Of a stretch of 64,000 nt of DNA, positions 59,262-64,000 are shown in pieces (position 1 is the first letter of the stretch; every line of letters starts with the position of its first letter). The DNA lies in the NCBI GenBank assembly GCA_003255025.1, contig QANY01013389.1, forward strand, positions 701,106 to 765,105. The letters are read 5' to 3'. This DNA comes from Datisca glomerata (Eukaryota > Streptophyta > Magnoliopsida > Cucurbitales > Datiscaceae). The notes beneath the pieces are model-generated. The model searched no databases and was not told where the DNA came from. It saw nothing but the letters and a program-made list of their open reading frames with translations. Position numbers and translations under genes: made by a program.

Positions 59262-59813
59262 CACTACAAGAAATATAACATTCTACAAGAGGCAGAAAAT
59301 CCTGTGAAAAGTAATCCACAGGGTTCTCGCGACATCTATGACAACCCTTCATATTAAAAGTCCGTCTTTCTCGTAAGACGCAATACCTCCTGTGAAGAAC
59401 CCTGTGCTCTAACTCTTTACAGGGGTTTTCAACTCATATAGAACATTATTTAATAGGGTTTCCGGACCCTTCTATTCGACATATTTTTTTAATACTTGTG
59501 AATTAACATTCACATGTATTTTATATCATATAAAGTGAGATAATATAAGGTTCATTGTTATAGTCAAGTATTCATATTAAGCACTTTCAAAAGGGTAATT
59601 TTATCTAGCATAAAAGATACCAATATAATAATTGACAACATTAATATATAATCATTTCAAAAATGTTTTACATTATTCATTTGATCAACTTATAAATAAA
59701 TATAACTTAAAAACTAACTAACTTATCCTTAAAATATACAAGCAAACTTGTTCTAATAAATGAAAAATATAAAAAAATGAAATTTTGAGACTAAAAAATG
59801 TAAAATGATGAAC

Positions 59814-60011
59814 CTAAGTTGAATGATAATGTTTCACAACAGGGTATGCAGGCACTTCAGACCTTTGATTGACCTTGCAGTTGCCAAAATCAACTGACCA
59901 TGGCAAATAGAAACAATTGTTTTTTCCAGAATTCAAAAATTTGCTAACCAACTTTATAACTGAGCCATCCAAAGTAAGATAATTGGGAGCCCGAGCTCTT
60001 GGTATAACCAT
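59814..60011 (-). other. Unrecognised open frame inside CACTA-type element
   Basis: The minus-strand frame encodes VIPRARAPNYLTLDGSVIKL, VSKFLNSGKNNCFYLPW and SVDFGNCKVNQRSEVPAYP. It looks like genuine protein sequence (balanced composition, no repeats) but I do not recognise the family. It has no clear splice sites. It could be a piece of another captured gene. Confidence 0.3.
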
Positions 60012-60588
60012 CTCGTCATATTTAGTGATTCAATTTCATCAATTTTTTTATTGAGTATGAAATTATGTCCACGAGATTCAAAGTAAGTCTGCTAGAAGCA
60101 TTTTTCAGTTTGAAAAACTCATAAAGCATTGGCTCTTGCTAAACTTTAGAGATGCACTAACAATGAAAGACAAAAGTTTTGATTCACAAGCCAAAAATTC
60201 CTTAATGTATTTTTATAACAATCAATTTGCAACTGAAAATTTTATTTTCATAACATTCAACAATACATGATTTTCACTTCAGTTAGTCGACAACATGGTT
60301 TAGGTGGTAAGAAGAATAAAGGGTGTTTGTATTGTTATTCAGAAAATCTATAGATCTTCATTCAATCAAAGACATATTCTCAAAATTTTGGATTATCTAA
60401 CTTCCATTGGTTATTTTACTTAAATATATTATGTAATTATTAATACCTCTAGAATCATAGTAGGTAGTAGGTGCCTGAGATTTAACATGAAAAATCATAG
60501 GAAACCACCGAACAAGGACAAAACTAAGGAGTGACTAATTTGGTTTACCCATTTATCAAGAGATAACAGACAATAGTTGGCACCGTAC

Positions 60589-60878
60589 TTTTCTATGGCC
60601 ATTTGGGTGAATCCTATTTGCTACAACTGGATCAATTTCTTTAAGATGATCATAACTAAAGTTGAAATCATCCCTCTCAAAGTCCCATTCTTTATCAGGC
60701 TCTTTATCTCCTGGAAAAATATTGAATATTAGATAACAGACATTAGATGATATGCAAATGCATATCAAATACAAGACAATAAAAACAAAAGGTAGATTTT
60801 CTATTTACCAGGATTCCTGAAGCATGTTCAAACCTTCTCTTCTGCTGAATCATCTAGAAGGAATGAGCTTACAAGAGT
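60589..60878 (-). pseudogene. Captured exons of a tRNA dimethylallyltransferase (IPT2-like) gene
   Basis: Minus strand. The first exon (60878-60809), after an ACGCAG acceptor, encodes LVSSFLLDDSAEE and then hits TGA; donor GTAAAT. After a 98-bp intron, the second exon (60710-60589), after TTCCAG, encodes KEPDKEWDFERDDFNFSYDH and LKEIDPVVANRIHPNGHRK, then donor GTACGG. DPVAANRIHPNDHRK is a signature of MiaA/MOD5-type enzymes that add dimethylallyl groups to adenosine 37 of tRNA. FLLDD belongs just upstream in plant IPT2-type proteins. Intron and splice sites are kept but the P-loop region and C-terminus are absent, so it is a DNA-level fragment. The match is from memory. Confidence 0.8.
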
Positions 60879-61503
60879 CTGCGTGAAAGAAAAGAAGTTG
60901 GAGGTGATAATATAATAGCCGCAGCAACTGAATTTTAAAGTTAAGGCCCACAAGCAAGAGAAATCGGGGAAGAGATTTCCTCATCCTACAATATCATAAA
61001 CCATCATTGCTACGAAACAACTAATTATCCTAAAAAATCAACAAATCAAGGCAAATATAATATGTAGAGACCAATTTTGATATTGCTATGTTGGTTCAGT
61101 TGTTACTAGTACGAAAATCGTGAAATTGGTAAATGATCAAAAATCAAACAAATCTACTATAAGGGTGAATGAAAAAGGCTTTCTTCAGATAAGTCCAAAG
61201 GTCCAGGACATCTGAAATATCCGATCCATAATTAACGCATGAGATTAACACTGATACGATCAATGGTTACTCCGATGATACTAACAGCTACAAAAGGACT
61301 TATCTGTAATAGCTAAATCAAACATAACAATAATCAACAATGAATGAGTGATAAATTTCTTAAAAGACCAAATAGACATTCCATCTATTCAAATTTGTGA
61401 AGATCCAGGTCGACCATGCCTGTAAATATATAAGGAACTAACTTCTCAAAAGAAATGAATCAAACAACGTGTGATGAGTTAAAATGGAACAAGAATAACT
61501 TAC

Positions 61504-61698
61504 TAATTGGCTGGAGAGGATGACTCTGGCGCCATAACCTAGTAAATATTTGATGGTAGGAATAGCAGCTTGAATTCTGATATCATTAGTGATGTTGACG
61601 TTGTCTTCCAAAGTAACATTCGTATCAGCCGTCTCAAACACCCTCTTACCCTTCAAATCTGCCTCGTTAGAGGTACCCACGCTCCTCTTGGTTGCCTT
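61504..61698 (-). pseudogene. Captured first exon of a phosphoglycerate kinase gene
   Basis: Minus strand. Encodes [20 protein letters not shown], then [20 protein letters not shown] and [20 protein letters not shown], then SSQL before a GTAAGT donor at 61503. This is the N-terminus of the glycolytic or plastid enzyme phosphoglycerate kinase. The usual substrate-binding text VRVDLNVPLD is [10 protein letters not shown] here, and SHLGRP is cut at SQL. The initiator ATG is AAG, leaving KATKRSVG. Loss of the start and of binding residues shows a pseudogene. It lies about 620 bp from the dimethylallyltransferase exons, same strand, although the two genes are unrelated. Confidence 0.85.
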
Positions 61699-61701
61699 GA
61701 A

Positions 61702-62532
61702 AGTCCCTGAAAACCACCATACATAAGAAAATCGTGAATACCTAGATAAGTTACCAACTCAAACACACATATTAGGATCAAATCGGCGATGCTTACGAGA
61801 CATTTGTTCTCGACTTAGAACTCAAAAGTGAAGGAAAACTCAGAACTCAAATTAAGAACTTAGAGAATTTTGTTCTCGACTAAAAAACAGTGGCAAGAAA
61901 ATTTGTTATACATGGAATGATTCAGAAAAATATTAGAGAATCAAACCTGAAAATCAATGAAAACCCTAGTTCGCTATTGCTCCCATTATAATAACTAAAC
62001 TGCCATGGCAAATAATTTACGCTTGCTATGTAATTGAATCTCAAAGGCCATGTCCATGGTAATGGCAAAATTATTATGATGGAGCTGCTTAAGTCAGAAA
62101 TCATGATGATGGTAGGGATCAAAAGTGATGTTTTAAACATATAACGTGCTTAAGATATTCTTTTCACCAAGTCATATGAACAATATGCAAGAGTTAATTC
62201 CACAAAAAGGGGTATTACTTGGTGGGACATGCATATGATTGATCTTTTAACTGTTAAACATATAAATAAGTTTTCGATTCTTTTATTCAAGGTTAGCATA
62301 TGATATTAACTTTGATGCTACTTGACTTTACTTGATGACAAACTGAAGCACTATCCTAACCCTTGGCTAGATGAAAATGAAAACAAGAAAAGAAACATCA
62401 ATAAGTTCAAAGAAATAATTCATAAAAAAAATAACAGATGTTCTACTACATCATCAGATAAAGGGAAAATTGAATAAAGCATTGCAAAAAAAAAGATGTA
62501 ATAAAAATGTCTAAGGCCTAGCGGAAGGATCT
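61702..62532. other. No gene recognised
   Basis: A/T-rich sequence between the phosphoglycerate kinase fragment and the unrecognised spliced sequence. The frame 61922-62140 is hydrophobic by chance composition and not supported. Confidence 0.4.
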
Positions 62533-63372
62533 CTAATTGGTCTTGTCGGATGGGTTGAAATTGCCATCAGGATTCCTTGCTGCAGCTAGGTATTGCTTAA
62601 TTATTTCCTCGTCAATGGCTTGAATTCGCTTGGAAGCTTTGCTTATGGTCGTAGCATGATGCTGACGCTCTCTCTGAAGGGCTTCAAGATTCCCTGTTCT
62701 TAGGTGTTGTCTCTATAATCGTCTACAATCACGAATGAAAACCATGAACCAATTCAGCTCGAGCTTTTAGTGCACTTGAATGTGAAATGATACATCATGT
62801 ACAAGATCTCGTCTAGTATGGATACACACCACAAACAGACCAAATAACTAGTACACATGTCTCGCAGCCCCGTCACGGGTACCTTTCCTCCACTTTCACA
62901 AGATAATTGTATAGAACTTTGTCCACAAGTATATATCCAAACTTTATCATTGTCCCACAAAGTGGTAACTAAAATTTAATAGAATCGTGCCAGAAATAAT
63001 GACCACTATCTATTACATAAGTATCACCATCCGAGTCATCTTGCATCAGCATCAGAAAATATGATATATCTTTAAGGATAGCATTCTACCTGTCGCAGTT
63101 AGAATCATAGGCTGCAGTATCATCTGTACCAACCACTAGAACTTCCGTGCTTGTGCTCAACACTTTACCATCCAGCAACACCTTCCCTTGACCATGATGA
63201 GGAGGCAGTGAAGTCCCAGCAGTAGAATCAAAGAAGTTCAATGGTAAGGAGCTCGAATAAAGGGCGTTATCATAAGGGACGTGGAGTCCAACAGATAAGT
63301 CATCAGGCATCTCCGTACAGCTAGATCCATCATCGATGATCCGTTCATTTAGCGCTGGATTTCATTTTAGTC
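62533..63372 (-). pseudogene. Unrecognised spliced gene fragment
   Basis: Minus strand. An upstream exon (about 63372-63090) encodes NPALNERIIDDGSSCTEMPD, then DLSVGLHVPYDNALYSSSLP and STSTEVLVVGTDDTAAYDSN, ending at a CAG/GTAGAA donor. The last exon (62712-62533), after ATTATAG, encodes RQHLRTGNLEALQRERQHH and ATTISKASKRIQAIDEEIIK, then QYLAAARNPDGNFNPSDKTN and a stop. The last exon is helical and charged, the first is polar and serine-rich. Direct joining of the two visible splice sites would shift frame, so an internal exon is unseen or the copy is broken. I do not recognise the family. It could be a host gene at the window's edge or another captured piece. Confidence 0.45.
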
Positions 63373-63538
63373 GTTGTGAACATTTCCGGCCTTGGGAATA
63401 ATTGTCTCCACAGGCTTCACTGCCTTAGAAATTACAAAGCCAATAGAATCTTGCACCAAGAAATTGCATGATTAATACATAGATTATCAATGCACTAAAT
63501 TTATGAATCGTCATTAATCTATGGACTTCCCTATCCGC

Positions 63539-64000
63539 TGTAACGACCAAAAAATTTAACTAAGATTTTCTTAGTTATTTTAAACAAAAACTGGAGGAGG
63601 CTAGGTCAATTTTATAGTTAAACTAACCAATAGTGGAATAAGAACATTAGACATAAATTTACTAAATTCAGATCATTAAAAATATCGTTTAACAATGATT
63701 CAATCTAAGATATTAATTATCCAACAAAAGCCTTAAAATTAAAAAGTGACACAATTTAAATAAATAAAAAAATCCAAATAATTTCCTAAAAAACTTATTG
63801 ACTATTGTCTCGTGCTAGAGACTCTTAAGGTCATCCGTAACAAACGCATCCTTATCATCTAAAAATTTTAGAGTAAAATGAGTGAGTGTAAAAATATACT
63901 CAATCATACATCTCACTACAATGACAATCACATATAGTACATATCATTCTTTCAAATCTTTTAGATATTTCTTACAGATCACATGCAGTACTTATCATTC
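63539..64000 (-). mobile_element. Chromovirus-type LTR, truncated by window edge
   Basis: Starts TGTAACGACC on the plus strand (minus-strand LTR end GGTCGTTACA). Its reverse complement carries GAGTATATTTTTACACTCAC and then TTTTAGATGATAAGGATG, closely like 27246-27298 of the chromovirus 5' LTR. No primer-binding site lies on its left, so this is the 3' LTR of a minus-strand element extending beyond 64000, or a solo LTR. Confidence 0.65.

Larger units (their letters stand above)
59262..63538 (+). mobile_element. CACTA-type element with captured genes (right end not found)
   Basis: CACTACAAGAAATATAAC at 59262 is a classic plant CACTA terminus. Subterminal words alternate CCTGTGAAAAG, CCACAGGGTTCTCGCG, CCTGTGAAGAACCCTGTG and TACAGGGGTTTTC. 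Downstream, in the opposite orientation, lie exon fragments of at least two host genes (60589-60878 and 61504-61698) and an unrecognised spliced sequence (62533-63372). No transposase and no opposite terminus are recognised. The right limit is set only by the next LTR, so the captured state is inferred. Confidence 0.5.

Noticed and set aside
61922..62140. Minus-strand membrane-like frame
   Set aside because: Hydrophobicity follows from A/T-rich codons; no homology is recognised and it lies between captured fragments.

Overview
The window looks like nuclear DNA of a flowering plant, probably a eudicot. It is strongly A/T-rich, has spliced genes with GT..AG introns, and is dominated by decayed plant transposable elements: Ty1/copia, Ty3/gypsy Tat and chromovirus clades, a LINE, a Mutator-like element and several CACTA-type ends. 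Only one ordinary host gene is clear, the 3' part of an h-type thioredoxin at the left edge (508-883). The rest reads as nested mobile elements carrying fragments of host genes.

Layout. 1-1030: thioredoxin h (exons 2 and 3; exon 1 lies outside). 1320-1855: remnant ending in a CACTA-type terminus, with a 62-bp-arm inverted repeat. 2330-3784: gypsy RNase H scrap and the primer-binding site plus LTR stub of a minus-strand copia. 3785-5969: CACTA-type left end followed by captured, intron-containing exons of a DUF1664 gene and a chloroplast UPF0016 (GDT1-like) manganese-transporter gene. 8390-13967: minus-strand copia (SIRE-like gag) whose LTR is split by a 2,558-bp Mutator-like element with matching 9-bp target duplications. 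14030-15550: LINE reverse transcriptase, minus strand. 15551-21190: Tat-clade gypsy, minus strand, with LTR and primer-binding site.

21413-41793 is a nest. Two LTR-like direct repeats (21413-22690 and 40238-41793) bracket gag remnants and a roughly 74-bp tandem array, which fits a deletion derivative of a Tat-like element on the minus strand. A chromovirus (Tekay/Del type, plus strand, 25353-38138) sits inside it, flanked by an exact TGAGT duplication. Between its chromodomain and polypurine tract lies a fragment of mitochondrial atp1. Its 3' LTR is interrupted by about 3.3 kb, including a probable copia solo LTR and a second copy of the host gag segment.

43240-48960: another Tat-clade gypsy (plus strand) with dual RNase H. 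49321-57690: a copia (minus strand) with both LTRs but without the reverse transcriptase core. 57691-59261: simple and tandem repeats. 59262 onward: a CACTA-type end followed by minus-strand fragments of a tRNA dimethylallyltransferase gene, a phosphoglycerate kinase gene and an unrecognised spliced gene. 63539-64000: start of a minus-strand LTR of the same family as the chromovirus.

I see no operon, CRISPR, rRNA or tRNA gene and no intact autonomous transposon. The main biological content is repeated capture and nesting of host exons and organelle DNA by mobile elements. Family assignments rest on motif recognition by eye, without database searches; boundaries marked approximate could move by tens to hundreds of bases.
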